A stretch of 18,339 nt of DNA from Calditrichota bacterium. Lineage in GTDB: Bacteria > Zixibacteria > MSB-5A5 > GN15 > FEB-12. The translations under genes and the position numbers were made by a program. The notes beneath the pieces are model-generated. The model was not told the DNA's origin and did no database searches. It was given only the letters and a program-made list of their open reading frames with translations. This document shows positions 1-7,919 of the stretch, one piece after another. Location: positions 1 to 18,339 of the forward strand of contig QQUK01000313.1 of the NCBI GenBank assembly GCA_008501655.1, in the 5' to 3' direction. The first letter of the stretch is position 1. Each line of letters starts with the position of its first letter.

Positions 1-182
1 ACGTATCTATCGCAACAATCAGATACATTTATTACTAGTATTAGTTACAATCGATGATTTCTCGAGCTGTTTTACGCTGATGTGATAAAATACAAAATTG
101 TCTCAATTATTAGTTTGAATTTAAGACTATATTTGTATTATATATATACTTAAAGATAATTCATCACGCAAGAAAAAAATAG

Positions 183-362
183 GCGAACAAGTCTAAGATT
201 CCCGCTCCACTCATCTCCGTTTTCATCATTATCCTTATCGCAATAGCAGCTTTAATTGTTGCTGGAGATATCCTTGTCCCCGATACATTCGGAGAACTTG
301 GGTATTATCACTCTGAGGTTGTGGGAGAAATAAGGGAACTTGAAGCTGTTTATGGGGCTCGG
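183..362 (+). pseudogene. N-terminal remnant of a membrane-anchored multiheme cytochrome-like protein
   Basis: An open + strand frame runs from 183 past this point to a TGA at 444-446, but it has no ATG, GTG or TTG near its left end. A TAG (180-182) immediately precedes the codons for A-N-K-S-K. The translation has a short basic start, one hydrophobic segment (about 205-265), then VPDTFGELGYYHSEVV and a run ending VYGAR. This arrangement of one TM followed by (V)P-x-x-FG-x-x-G-[HY]-Y resembles the N-terminal anchor of periplasmic multiheme c-type cytochromes, where a CxxCH heme motif normally follows shortly after. No CxxCH is present: the similarity stops near 362 and the frame runs antisense into panC. 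I infer a decayed fragment cut off by a deletion or rearrangement. The family call is from memory of the motif and is moderate. That the frame is broken at both ends is seen directly. Bases 1-179 are AT-rich and show nothing else I can name. Confidence 0.45.
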
Positions 363-372
363 AAATTTACTT

Positions 373-1215
373 TTATAATAATTTCATATTATCAATCAAA
401 CGAACTGCATGAATCCGGACAGCCAGCGAACAGATTGTATTTTTGACTATTTTTTTTACCGGATCAAGAGAATTAAAATCTGTAAACGCAATATAATCGA
501 TTTGAGCTGTCGGACAGGTTGCCTGTATAACCGCCTTCATCTCTTTTTTTATCTGACTGGTATCTTTGATATCTGATTTCACCATCTCTTTGGCAGTTTT
601 TAATGCGAAGTATAACGCCAGAGATTCAGGTCTTTGTTTAGGGCTGAAATACTTATTCCTTGATGACATCGCCAATCCATCTTTTTCTCGAACAGTAGGA
701 GCAATTATAAATTTTATTGGGTAGTTTAAATCGTGCGTCATCTTTTTTAAAACCATCGCCTGCTGGTAATCTTTAAGTCCAAAGACTACAACATCAGGGC
801 GGGTGATATTAAAAAGCTTGGCTACAATCGTTGTCACCCCTTTAAAATGTGAAGGTCGTGATGCTCCCTCAAGTGTTTGTGACAAATCTCCAACCTCGAC
901 ATACGTTTGATAGTTGTCGGGATAGATATCCGATGCTTTCGGAATAAAAACAATCTTCCCGCCGGCGCTTTTTATTTTCTCTATATCCCCTTTTTCATCT
1001 CGGGGGTATCTGTCGAGATCTTCATTAGGAGCAAACTGTGCAGGATTTACGAATATGGTTGTGATGACTATATCTGAATGTTTCAATGCTTTTTGAATAA
1101 GCGAGACATGCCCGTCATGGAGAAATCCCATCGTAGGTACTAGCCCGATTGTTTTCTTTTTTGATAACTCCCGAACAACGGATTGCATTTTTTTTATAGA
1201 ACGGATTATTTGCAT
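373..1215 (-). CDS. panC: pantothenate synthetase (pantoate--beta-alanine ligase)
   Basis: PanC joins D-pantoate and beta-alanine with ATP, via a pantoyl-adenylate, to make pantothenate, the cytoplasmic precursor of coenzyme A. The protein is 280 residues, the usual length. Family signatures are visible: PTMGFLHDGH at about 27-36 (the HxGH-type nucleotidyltransferase motif), FVNPAQF at 55-61, FGLKDYQQ at 145-152 and MSSRN at 183-187 (KMSKS-like loop). The start is ATG at 1215. No good SD is visible, and the stop of the upstream membrane-protein gene is only 7 bases away, so translation is probably coupled. No panB or panD lies in the window. Its 3' end abuts the cytochrome-like remnant, and I see no clear terminator there. 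The assignment is secure. Confidence 0.97.
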   Translation of the reverse strand: MQIIRSIKKMQSVVRELSKKKTIGLVPTMGFLHDGHVSLIQKALKHSDIVITTIFVNPAQFAPNEDLDRYPRDEKGDIEKIKSAGGKIVFIPKASDIYPDNYQTYVEVGDLSQTLEGASRPSHFKGVTTIVAKLFNITRPDVVVFGLKDYQQAMVLKKMTHDLNYPIKFIIAPTVREKDGLAMSSRNKYFSPKQRPESLALYFALKTAKEMVKSDIKDTSQIKKEMKAVIQATCPTAQIDYIAFTDFNSLDPVKKIVKNTICSLAVRIHAVRLIDNMKLL

Positions 1216-1222
1216 GTTGGAA

Positions 1223-2332
1223 TTATTCTATGATTTCCGATCGCGGTTTGACGGCATGTTCCGGTTCTTCGTTATCAATTTTATACCCATCTTTCAAATA
1301 CCGGATAACGACATATGCCCGCGTCTGACCGACAGCAAGAACCGTCAAAAAATATCCGATAACCGATGCAAAAATGACAAAAACCATAAACGCCATCAGA
1401 TAAGAGACCGGACCATGAGAAGCAAATTTGGCATATTTCACCAGAGAAAAGGAAAAATCAACACCGGGGAAAATATTGCAGGCATGATAGACAACATCAG
1501 AACGGATCGGCAGAAGCGCCATCGAACTTTTCACAAGTGACTTTAAATTCTCACCGCCGGTTATCGAAGTCGTCCAGGCTATAAACTGCACCGAGCGATA
1601 ACAGAAATATGCATACACAAAAGAGGCAAGCTTGGCGGAGACTAAAATCCACACAGTATAATAACACCAGCGCAGGGGCTGGAGAATAATCGTTGAAAAT
1701 GTTTCAAGAATCGACTGAAACGCCTCACCTTTTCGTTCAGCTGCGGTCACCGAAGGAAGCAAAAAGACAGAAACACAAAAAACAGCAAAGATGAAAACAG
1801 TCAGGATAGCTATAATCAGATTCGGAATGACAAACAGAATCGAATAAATCCATTCCCCGATATACGGAATCCTTCCGACCAGCCCAAACAGCATAAACAA
1901 CAGGATAATAAACCCAATAAACAGCGCTATCCCGAGTTCAGCTAAAAACAACTGTTTAAATCTTTTTAATGCAAATTTAATCGCAGCAAACGGCGACATA
2001 AATCTATTCCCCCGGATAATCTCAATCTCAAGAATAGATACACCGGTAAACCCGAGCATTATCGTCAATACCGAGCAGAGTATCCCGAAGTAAAAGAGAA
2101 ATTGTGCACTCAGATTTCCGAATATCATTTTATAAAATGGGAAAAAAGCATAAACATTAAAAATCGTAGAAATATCATCATTATCAATCCAGAAAGCCAG
2201 ATACGTAAACAGATTATAAATCAATAATGAAACCAGCAGCGATAATGTCATCACCATAATTTTTTTAGCCGACAAAGCCCGTATCGGTGACCAGAGGACA
2301 TCCATGATTGAATAATTCAAAGGTTTAATCAT
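1223..2332 (-). CDS. multi-pass inner-membrane protein of unknown function
   Basis: This is a 369-residue protein that I do not recognise. Hydrophobic segments at roughly 24-48, 77-103, 130-152, 163-193 (long, possibly two passes), 222-245 and 308-337 predict six or seven transmembrane helices. Between them are amphipathic basic stretches, such as the K/R-rich run near 118-128 and an A-E-R-K-G-E segment near 198-203. The layout resembles bacterial polytopic proteins that carry a glycerophosphodiesterase-type membrane domain without the enzyme, but no catalytic motif is visible. The C-terminus (from about 345) is charged and probably cytoplasmic. The start is ATG at 2332, preceded by an A-rich stretch with a weak AAGG. 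It lies between the GTPase gene (89-base gap) and panC (7-base gap) and is probably cotranscribed with panC. Function is unknown. Confidence 0.85.
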   Translation of the reverse strand: MIKPLNYSIMDVLWSPIRALSAKKIMVMTLSLLVSLLIYNLFTYLAFWIDNDDISTIFNVYAFFPFYKMIFGNLSAQFLFYFGILCSVLTIMLGFTGVSILEIEIIRGNRFMSPFAAIKFALKRFKQLFLAELGIALFIGFIILLFMLFGLVGRIPYIGEWIYSILFVIPNLIIAILTVFIFAVFCVSVFLLPSVTAAERKGEAFQSILETFSTIILQPLRWCYYTVWILVSAKLASFVYAYFCYRSVQFIAWTTSITGGENLKSLVKSSMALLPIRSDVVYHACNIFPGVDFSFSLVKYAKFASHGPVSYLMAFMVFVIFASVIGYFLTVLAVGQTRAYVVIRYLKDGYKIDNEEPEHAVKPRSEIIE

Positions 2333-2421
2333 ATTTTAAATCTGCCTTTTTGCATAACTAAAGTCAAGTTAATAAAAACTTTAGCTTTTATACAATTGAG
2401 AGAGAAGTTAGATAGGAATAT

Positions 2422-3417
2422 TTACATATGAAATTCTAAAATATCTTTATCAGCAAGAACATAATCCGACTGGACTTTCTGTCCATCAAACTTCCCCTCA
2501 CCCCAGATTTTGGCAAACTTCAATTTTTTAGCAAAATCCTTATGTAACCCAATCGCCGCATCCTCAACCGTCCCCCCAATCGGCAGAATTATCGGGTCAT
2601 TGTAATCAGGGTCATGTCCAATCGGTTTGGTATATATCCTGATGATATCAAGAGCCTCAAACATTGTTTTTTGCAAAAGCTCCAACGAGTCTTCATCTAA
2701 TATCGATGTAGCCACCATCTTAAAATCAGGAAAAATCTCAGTAATTTTCTTTCGTTTGGAACCATCCTCATCTTCATACTCTTTATGAGCACAGATGATT
2801 GTTGGACGATATGAAAGACGGACATCCTCGGGAGATTCAGACCTGTCCTTTTTTAGAATAATTCTTCGCTCTTTAAGTTGTTCGACAATGTACTGCAAAT
2901 CTTCTATCATCTTTTCAGATTCAAGATCTGCAATCAGTACAACTAAGTCAGCATTCCGGATAAGTCCATTCATATAACTTTCAAAGAGTTCTGTTGATAT
3001 AGGCGGTGTATCAATCAGTTGGAGTTGCACGGTGTCATACTCACACATCCCAGGCAGAGGTTCTCTGGTTGCATACGGATAGTCAGCAATCAATGGTTTC
3101 GCCGCGGTTAAAGCATCGACCAGTGATGACTTTCCGCAGTTGGGTGGACCGATAAAAATAATCTGCCCGGCTCCCTCTTTTTCAATATGGTCCAATGCCT
3201 TGACTTGCTTGGCACCATGTGATTTTCCACCCCCTTCAATCTCCTTTTTCAATTTGGAGATTTTAGATTTCATATCAGCCTGAAGTTTGTCAGTCCCCTT
3301 ATGTTTCGGCATCATGCGCAAAAGCTCTTCAGCCATACGCAGTTTTTCCCGGGGATCTAACTCTTCTTTAAATGCTCGTTCGAGCTCATAATATTGTGGG
3401 GGCAGATTAGCTGGCAT
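2422..3417 (-). CDS. DRG/Obg-like GTPase with C-terminal TGS domain
   Basis: A 331-residue P-loop GTPase of the OBG/DRG superfamily, whose members usually act in translation or ribosome-related control. An N-terminal charged helical region (about 10-60) precedes the G domain. G1 is GPPNCGKSS (90-98), the switch-I region reads YPYATREPLPGM (113-124, DRG/Obg style), and G3 is DTPP (136-139, usually DTPG). At the G4 position, where NKxD is expected, the sequence reads ICAHKEYED (208-216), so guanine recognition looks altered. A TGS domain fills 259-331 with the expected G-G-T-V-E-D-A-A, H-K-D-F and final L-A-D-K-D-I-L-E-F-H pattern. The start is ATG at 3417. It lies downstream of the first aminotransferase gene with a 55-base gap that holds a weak terminator. 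The family assignment is strong; the exact cellular role is not known. Confidence 0.88.
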   Translation of the reverse strand: MPANLPPQYYELERAFKEELDPREKLRMAEELLRMMPKHKGTDKLQADMKSKISKLKKEIEGGGKSHGAKQVKALDHIEKEGAGQIIFIGPPNCGKSSLVDALTAAKPLIADYPYATREPLPGMCEYDTVQLQLIDTPPISTELFESYMNGLIRNADLVVLIADLESEKMIEDLQYIVEQLKERRIILKKDRSESPEDVRLSYRPTIICAHKEYEDEDGSKRKKITEIFPDFKMVATSILDEDSLELLQKTMFEALDIIRIYTKPIGHDPDYNDPIILPIGGTVEDAAIGLHKDFAKKLKFAKIWGEGKFDGQKVQSDYVLADKDILEFHM

Positions 3418-3431
3418 ATTGTATTAATAAT

Positions 3432-3465
3432 AAAAAAAGGCTCTCATAACAAGAATTTTAGAGAG
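3432..3465 (-). terminator. weak intrinsic terminator after the first aminotransferase gene
   Basis: Read on the minus strand, a 5-bp stem (CTCTC/GAGAG, loop about 15) is followed after two C by seven T (3438-3432). It sits between the aminotransferase stop and the GTPase start. The stem is short, so it may be leaky or not a terminator. Confidence 0.3.
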
Positions 3466-3472
3466 GCATTTA

Positions 3473-4624
3473 TTATAGCAGTATCTTTTTAATTGAATCT
3501 GAAATATAATCAATATCGGATAGATTTAGTATCGGATATAACGGCAGAGTCACCACCGATTGTCCGGCAAGTTTGGCATTTGGAAAATTTTCCGATTTCA
3601 GCTGCATCGCTTTTTTATAATAAGTCATTTCAAAGAGCGGTTTATAATGAACCCCGCATTCGATACCTTTTTTAGCCATCTCCCGAATAAAATCATCACG
3701 GCTTAAATTTATCTTTTCATGATTCAGTTGAATTATAAAAAGATGCCAGCCATGTTCGTTTGATGACTCTTTTGACGGTAAACTTATAAACTCTTTAAGC
3801 ATTGATAGATTTTTCAAATACCGTTCAGCAATTTTTTTTCGTTGGCTTTGTTCTTTCTTAAAAACAGTCAACTGTCCTAATCCGATTGCTGCATGAACTT
3901 CCGACATATTCGCTTTTATTCCGGGGGAAACAATATCATACTCCCAGCTGTTTGATTTTTTCCGGTCGCTGGCGGTTTTTGTCATCCCATGACGGGAAAT
4001 CAATCGAATTGAATCTGTCATCGACTTATGTCTCGAAAGTACAATACCACCTTCTCCACAGATAAGGTTTTTAGTCGTATGAAACGAAACTACCACAGCA
4101 TCGGCATAATGTGTTATATATTTCTTTTTATAAGTTGTTCCGATTGCATGAGCAGAGTCAGCGATGAGAGCAATTTTATGTCCTGTACAAATCTTTTTAA
4201 GAGTCTGATAATCACAAGCTTCTCCCCCGATATCCACTGTGATTATAGCTTTCGTCGCCGGTGTAAGTTTCGTTTCAACAGAAACCGGATCGATATGAAG
4301 CGAGTCTTTCTGAATATCAGCAAACACAGGTGTCGCTCCAACCGCTAAGATAGCTTCAATAGTTGCAACAAATGTAAACGGAGTTGTAATGACTTCATCC
4401 CCGGCACCAATACCTAAAGCAAAGAGGGCAAGCTGCAGAGAATCAGTAGCTGATGAACAGACAACGCCATGCTTGCAATTTGTCAATGCACAGATTTTTT
4501 CCTCAAACTTTTTGGAATATTTACCCGGTGATAACCAGCCTGAATCGAGAACCGAATTAACGTTACTTTTGGCTGCATCTGAAAGATTGATATCGTAGAG
4601 CGGTATTTTCTTTTTTGCGTTCAT
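3473..4624 (-). CDS. DegT/DnrJ/EryC1/StrS-family sugar aminotransferase (first copy)
   Basis: A PLP-dependent sugar aminotransferase of the DegT/ArnB type, expected to move an amino group from glutamate to a keto-sugar nucleotide in surface-glycan synthesis. I chose the ATG at 4624, giving 383 residues. A frame extension to a TTG at 4666 has no SD, and a promoter lies inside it. Family marks, numbered from this start: DSGWLSPGK (27-35), SSATDSLQLAL (58-68), ADSAHAIG (155-162, pyridine-binding Asp156) and SFHTTKNL (180-187) with the Schiff-base Lys185, followed by a G-E-G-G turn. It is clearly a paralogue, not a duplicate, of the aminotransferase at 4815-5921: the SFYPSKN signature there is SFHTTKN here. 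It is separated from that gene by a strong terminator and has its own promoter, so it may be expressed independently of the polysaccharide operon. The substrate cannot be read from the sequence. Confidence 0.9.
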   Translation of the reverse strand: MNAKKKIPLYDINLSDAAKSNVNSVLDSGWLSPGKYSKKFEEKICALTNCKHGVVCSSATDSLQLALFALGIGAGDEVITTPFTFVATIEAILAVGATPVFADIQKDSLHIDPVSVETKLTPATKAIITVDIGGEACDYQTLKKICTGHKIALIADSAHAIGTTYKKKYITHYADAVVVSFHTTKNLICGEGGIVLSRHKSMTDSIRLISRHGMTKTASDRKKSNSWEYDIVSPGIKANMSEVHAAIGLGQLTVFKKEQSQRKKIAERYLKNLSMLKEFISLPSKESSNEHGWHLFIIQLNHEKINLSRDDFIREMAKKGIECGVHYKPLFEMTYYKKAMQLKSENFPNAKLAGQSVVTLPLYPILNLSDIDYISDSIKKILL

Positions 4625-4634
4625 ATTCGTTGAA

Positions 4635-4663
4635 ATAATACAGAGAATCCAAATAGATAACAA
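4635..4663 (-). promoter_or_regulatory. sigma70-like promoter for the first aminotransferase gene, nearly leaderless
   Basis: On the minus strand TTGTTA (4663-4658) and TATTAT (4640-4635) are separated by exactly 17 bases. Initiation would fall near 4628, only about four bases before the ATG at 4624. That agrees with the absence of an SD there and argues against the upstream TTG start. Confidence 0.4.
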
Positions 4664-4734
4664 CAAAAACAGTTATCCGGAATAACCGACTACAATAAAG
4701 TCTTATAAAATTGGTTTTATGAAATCATTAATAA

Positions 4735-4775
4735 AGAAAAAGTCACACTGAGCGGAGTCGAAGTGGACTTTTTCT
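4735..4775. terminator. bidirectional intrinsic terminator built from a GTCGAAGT palindromic repeat
   Basis: A 10-bp perfect stem (AGAAAAAGTC at 4735-4744 with GACTTTTTCT at 4766-4775) continues inward, after one bulged A, with CACT/AGTG. The loop is GAGCGGAGTCGA. On both strands the stem ends in a T-rich tract. It lies in the gap between the two aminotransferase genes, so it should end the polysaccharide operon transcript coming from 9230. The inner sequence CTGAGC...GTCGAAGT recurs at 17742-17758. Confidence 0.7.
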
Positions 4776-4814
4776 ATTAAAACTCTTTAAAACTGTATAT
4801 GTAACACTGTAGTA

Positions 4815-5921
4815 TTATCCGCAAACGGATAACACAGCCTTAATCACAGACTGTTGTTCATCAGCTGTCATCTCCGGATAAATCGGAATAGAAATTACCG
4901 AATCCGCAGCTTTATTTGACACCGGACATTCTTCCGGTTTATACCCTAAGTCAGCAAAACATTCCTGTTTATGAAAAGGTACCGGATAATATATATCACA
5001 TCCGATATTTTCTTCGTTCAGTTTTGCCTGAAGTTCCGCCCTGTTTGGAATCGCTATAGTATACTGGTTGTAAATATGAAATGTCGAATAATCCATAACC
5101 TTAGGAGTAGTAATTTGCGATGCTGATGCAAACGCTTCATCATATTTTTTGGCATGTTCGATCCGTTTTTCCGACCATTTACGTAAATGGGGAAGTTTTA
5201 CCAAAAGAATAGCAGCCTGTATAGATGCCAGACGTGAATTAAAACCGACAATTTTATGATAGTATTTAGGCTTTGCACCGTGGTTCCGAAGAATTGTCAA
5301 AAGCTCGGCATTTTCATCGGTCAATGTTGTGATGAAACCGCCATCACCACCTGCACCCAGATTTTTTGACGGATAAAATGAAAAACAGCCAAAATCGCCA
5401 ATGGAACCGGCAGGCTTCCCTTTGTACTCGGCACCAACCGCCTGAGCAGCATCTTCGATGACTTTCAGATTATGTTTTTTAGCGATCTCCATTATCGGGT
5501 CCATGTCAGCAAGCTGCCCAAACAGATGTACCGGTACAATCGCTTTAGTTTTATCGGTAACGGCAGCCTCAATAAGCTTCGGGTCGATATTATAACTATC
5601 CTCTTCGATATCAACAAATACCGGGGTTGCACCAAGTCTGCTTATTACACCGGCTGTCGCAAAAAATGAAAAATCGGTAGTGATAACTTCATCCCCCGGT
5701 TTTACACCGGCTGCAAAGAGTGCAAGTAGTAATGCATCGGTTCCCGAAGCAACCCCACGGGCATATCCGACGTGAGAAAGCTCTGCTAATTTTTCTTCAA
5801 GTTCTTTGACTTCCGGTCCTAAAATAAACCAGCCATGGTCTAATACATTTAATACAGCAGCATCCATCTCATCTTTAAGATAGGCATACTGACGCGAGAG
5901 GTCTAAAAGCGGTACTGACAT
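4815..5921 (-). CDS. DegT-family nucleotide-sugar aminotransferase (WbpE-like)
   Basis: A PLP-dependent aminotransferase acting on a keto-sugar nucleotide, closest in style to WbpE/ArnB/FdtB-type enzymes. The ATG at 5921 gives 368 residues, preceded by GGAAGGA at a spacing of about 12. A TTG four codons earlier is too close to that SD. Motifs: GVASGTDALLLAL (56-68), IEDAAQAVGA (155-164, Asp157) and SFYPSKNLGAGGDGG (181-195) with PLP-binding Lys186. It starts 8 bases after the stop of the hexapeptide acyltransferase gene. Such aminotransferase plus N-acyltransferase pairs convert a 3- or 4-keto sugar to an acylamino sugar, as in WbpE/WbpD. Its stop codon lies inside a small hairpin (4815-4832). 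The family is certain; the exact sugar is inferred only as far as 'amino sugar for a surface polymer'. Confidence 0.93.
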   Translation of the reverse strand: MSVPLLDLSRQYAYLKDEMDAAVLNVLDHGWFILGPEVKELEEKLAELSHVGYARGVASGTDALLLALFAAGVKPGDEVITTDFSFFATAGVISRLGATPVFVDIEEDSYNIDPKLIEAAVTDKTKAIVPVHLFGQLADMDPIMEIAKKHNLKVIEDAAQAVGAEYKGKPAGSIGDFGCFSFYPSKNLGAGGDGGFITTLTDENAELLTILRNHGAKPKYYHKIVGFNSRLASIQAAILLVKLPHLRKWSEKRIEHAKKYDEAFASASQITTPKVMDYSTFHIYNQYTIAIPNRAELQAKLNEENIGCDIYYPVPFHKQECFADLGYKPEECPVSNKAADSVISIPIYPEMTADEQQSVIKAVLSVCG

Positions 5922-5929
5922 ATTTAGAT

Positions 5930-6688
5930 TCAATCCTTCCAGCCTTGATTTTCCAAAAGTTGATCTTCCGGAACGTCACGGAGAACCTTCCCCGGCATTC
6001 CGGCGATAATTTTCTTTGCAGGCGCATCTTTGGTGACCAGCGCTCCGGCTGCAATCAACGCATCTTCATGTATTGTTTTCCCGGGCAGAATCGTTGCATT
6101 GACACCAATACGGGCACCTTTTTTAACAATAACTCCTTTAAAGTTTTTAAATCTATCTTCGGTTCGACCGATATAGTTATCATTTGATGTTGCGACACAC
6201 GGTGCTATAAATACTCTGTCTTCGATATCAGAATAAGCGGTCACATAAACATTTGTTTCAAGTTTCACATACGCTCCGATATTACAGAAATTCTCAATCG
6301 CCACACCCCGACCAACAATAGTTTTCTTTCCGATTTTAACATTTTCCCGAACTGTTGAAAGATCAGCGATTAAGACGTTATCAGATATATCAGCACCCCG
6401 GTAAATGATAACATTGGTGCCTATAATGCAGTTAGAAGCAATGTCTGTCGGAGGAAGTTCATCATCTTTGGTGACAGCTGAGTTAGCGGCTTTCATAGGA
6501 CGTTTTCCTATGACCGTGTTGTCATCGATACGGACATTATCACCAATAGTAGTTCCTTCATGTATAGTCACATGGTTACCAATCACACAGCCAAGTCCGA
6601 TTGTAACATGGTCACCTATGACACAAAACTGTCCCATTTTACAATTAGATTCTAACTCTGCCGATGCAGATATTATATTTGTAGACAT
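5930..6688 (-). CDS. left-handed beta-helix N-acyltransferase for a nucleotide amino sugar
   Basis: A 252-residue hexapeptide-repeat acyltransferase that probably acetylates the amino sugar made by the adjacent aminotransferase. Imperfect I/V-G-x-x-x-x repeats run through almost the whole protein (about 12-55, 85-165, 185-220). They include an SNDNYIGRTEDRF insertion (about 168-180) and KGARIGVNATILPG near 191-204, typical of WbpD/WlbB-like nucleotide-sugar N-acetyltransferases. The end reads AGMPGKVLRDVP, the usual AGxPAK-like tail. The start is ATG at 6688 with AAGGA six bases upstream. The gap to the Wzz-like gene before it is 25 bases and to the aminotransferase after it 8 bases, so the genes form one operon. 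Acetyl as the donor group is assumed from family behaviour. The long repeat array without another domain excludes a glycosyltransferase. Confidence 0.88.
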   Translation of the reverse strand: MSTNIISASAELESNCKMGQFCVIGDHVTIGLGCVIGNHVTIHEGTTIGDNVRIDDNTVIGKRPMKAANSAVTKDDELPPTDIASNCIIGTNVIIYRGADISDNVLIADLSTVRENVKIGKKTIVGRGVAIENFCNIGAYVKLETNVYVTAYSDIEDRVFIAPCVATSNDNYIGRTEDRFKNFKGVIVKKGARIGVNATILPGKTIHEDALIAAGALVTKDAPAKKIIAGMPGKVLRDVPEDQLLENQGWKD

Positions 6689-6713
6689 ATCAAATCCTTG
6701 TACAATTGTATGG

Positions 6714-7919
6714 TTATTTTTGTTCAGATTTTTTTACACCGGGGAGCCAGCCGAAATAACGGGAGAGGAAAAACATTGCCCGGTTATAATCATCGATATT
6801 TTTTTCTTTCAATTTTACAAAATATTCAAGCAGTAGCGCTAAGAAAAGTGCGAATATAAAAGAGACTGAAAAAGTACCCAGAACGATTAATGTTCTTTTA
6901 GGCCGGCTTTTAATCTCTGGAACCTGTGCATGGTCCAGAACTGAAATCGTCGGCATCTTTTCAAACTCTTTCATTTTTGCCTGTTCATTCTGCTGCAGTA
7001 AAACTTTATAGAGAGCTTCAGCTACTTTGACCCTGGAATAAAGGATTTCATACTGACCTTTGAGTTTCGGAATCTCAGCCACAGGGAGGGAGAAAAAAGA
7101 GCTATCGGGGTTTATTGTCTCAAGCTCTGAGAGCTGACGCTTAATGATATCCCGCTCCTGTTCTATTTTAACAAGTTCTGCATTCTCTTTTCCAAGAGTA
7201 ATCTGGTTCATCTTATATTTTAAATCAAGTTCCGCTAATTTGATTTTTAACTGAACCGCTTGTTCAACAGCCAGCCTGGTCTGTTCATCAAAATCAACAG
7301 TTTTAAACTTCACCTGAAATTCTTCCAATGCAAACCGGGAGGAATCAAGTTCCTGTTTGACCTGATTCAGTCTGCTTTCAACAAAATCTCTTGTTTCAGC
7401 AATCCGCTCAGAGATAATTTGCTTGTTTACTTTATCAAGTTCATCGATAAAACCATTTGTTAAATCAGCTGCCATCTGAGGATCTTTATCTTCGACAGAA
7501 ACAGAAAGAAGTCCTTCTTCAGTTACCCTGATTGACGTATAATACATCAGAGCATCAAAGGTCTCTTCAAAATTCGTAGTTTTATATCTATCTTTTAAGT
7601 TATAAGAGTCAATCAATTTTGATGTTACTGTCCTGCTTTTCAGCATGCGGGCATAGACATCGGTTGGGGTTGTTAACACCGGTAGATTCAATCCGGATGT
7701 TATAGAAATCGCTTCTGATATTTCTGCTGATCCGGATATCGCAGGGGCAACATTTTTAGGAGGAAGCAGCAATGCGTTAGCTCGATACCATTTTGGTAAA
7801 ACCATTGCTGTAACAACAGCCCCGAGTGTTGCTAATATGACAACAGCAAAAATCATATTGCGGCGTTTAGCAAGTACCTCGAGTAAAGCCCAGAAATTAT
7901 TTGATTCGCTTTGGGTCAC
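6714..7919 (-). CDS. Wzz-like polysaccharide chain-length/co-polymerase protein
   Basis: A 401-residue polysaccharide co-polymerase (Wzz domain). It spans the inner membrane twice and sets polymer length or links polymerisation to export. TM1 is about 21-42. A periplasmic Wzz domain follows, including RMLKSRTVTSKLI near 91-103. Coiled-coil helices occupy about 165-265 and 285-320, and a proline-rich P-x-x-x-x-R-P-K-R segment (334-342) leads into TM2 (343-366). The short cytoplasmic tail (367-401) has no Walker A/B and no Tyr cluster, so there is no fused BY-kinase. The start is GTG at 7919, overlapping the TGA of the SLBB gene (GTGA), with GAGGAA about five bases upstream. That means tight translational coupling with its export partner. 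Confidence 0.92.
   Translation of the reverse strand: MTQSESNNFWALLEVLAKRRNMIFAVVILATLGAVVTAMVLPKWYRANALLLPPKNVAPAISGSAEISEAISITSGLNLPVLTTPTDVYARMLKSRTVTSKLIDSYNLKDRYKTTNFEETFDALMYYTSIRVTEEGLLSVSVEDKDPQMAADLTNGFIDELDKVNKQIISERIAETRDFVESRLNQVKQELDSSRFALEEFQVKFKTVDFDEQTRLAVEQAVQLKIKLAELDLKYKMNQITLGKENAELVKIEQERDIIKRQLSELETINPDSSFFSLPVAEIPKLKGQYEILYSRVKVAEALYKVLLQQNEQAKMKEFEKMPTISVLDHAQVPEIKSRPKRTLIVLGTFSVSFIFALFLALLLEYFVKLKEKNIDDYNRAMFFLSRYFGWLPGVKKSEQK

Noticed and set aside
1214..1540. 108-residue + strand open frame opposite the multi-TM protein gene
   Set aside because: Antisense shadow: basic, low-complexity translation, no SD, and the minus-strand frame has coherent TM helices.
2358..2384. 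7-bp inverted repeat CTAAAGT/ACTTTAG between the GTPase and membrane-protein genes
   Set aside because: No T-tract on the transcribed strand and weak pairing; it could be chance in AT-rich DNA.
4624..4666. TTG start adding 14 hydrophobic residues to the first aminotransferase
   Set aside because: No SD, not expected in a cytoplasmic PLP enzyme, and the predicted promoter lies inside the extension.
4815..4832. Hairpin TTATCCG/CGGATAA over the stop codon of the second aminotransferase
   Set aside because: No T-tract follows; the strong terminator 40 bases on explains termination. I noted it in the gene entry only.
5921..5933. TTG start adding four residues to the second aminotransferase
   Set aside because: It almost touches the GGAAGGA, leaving no spacing; the ATG at 5921 is better placed.
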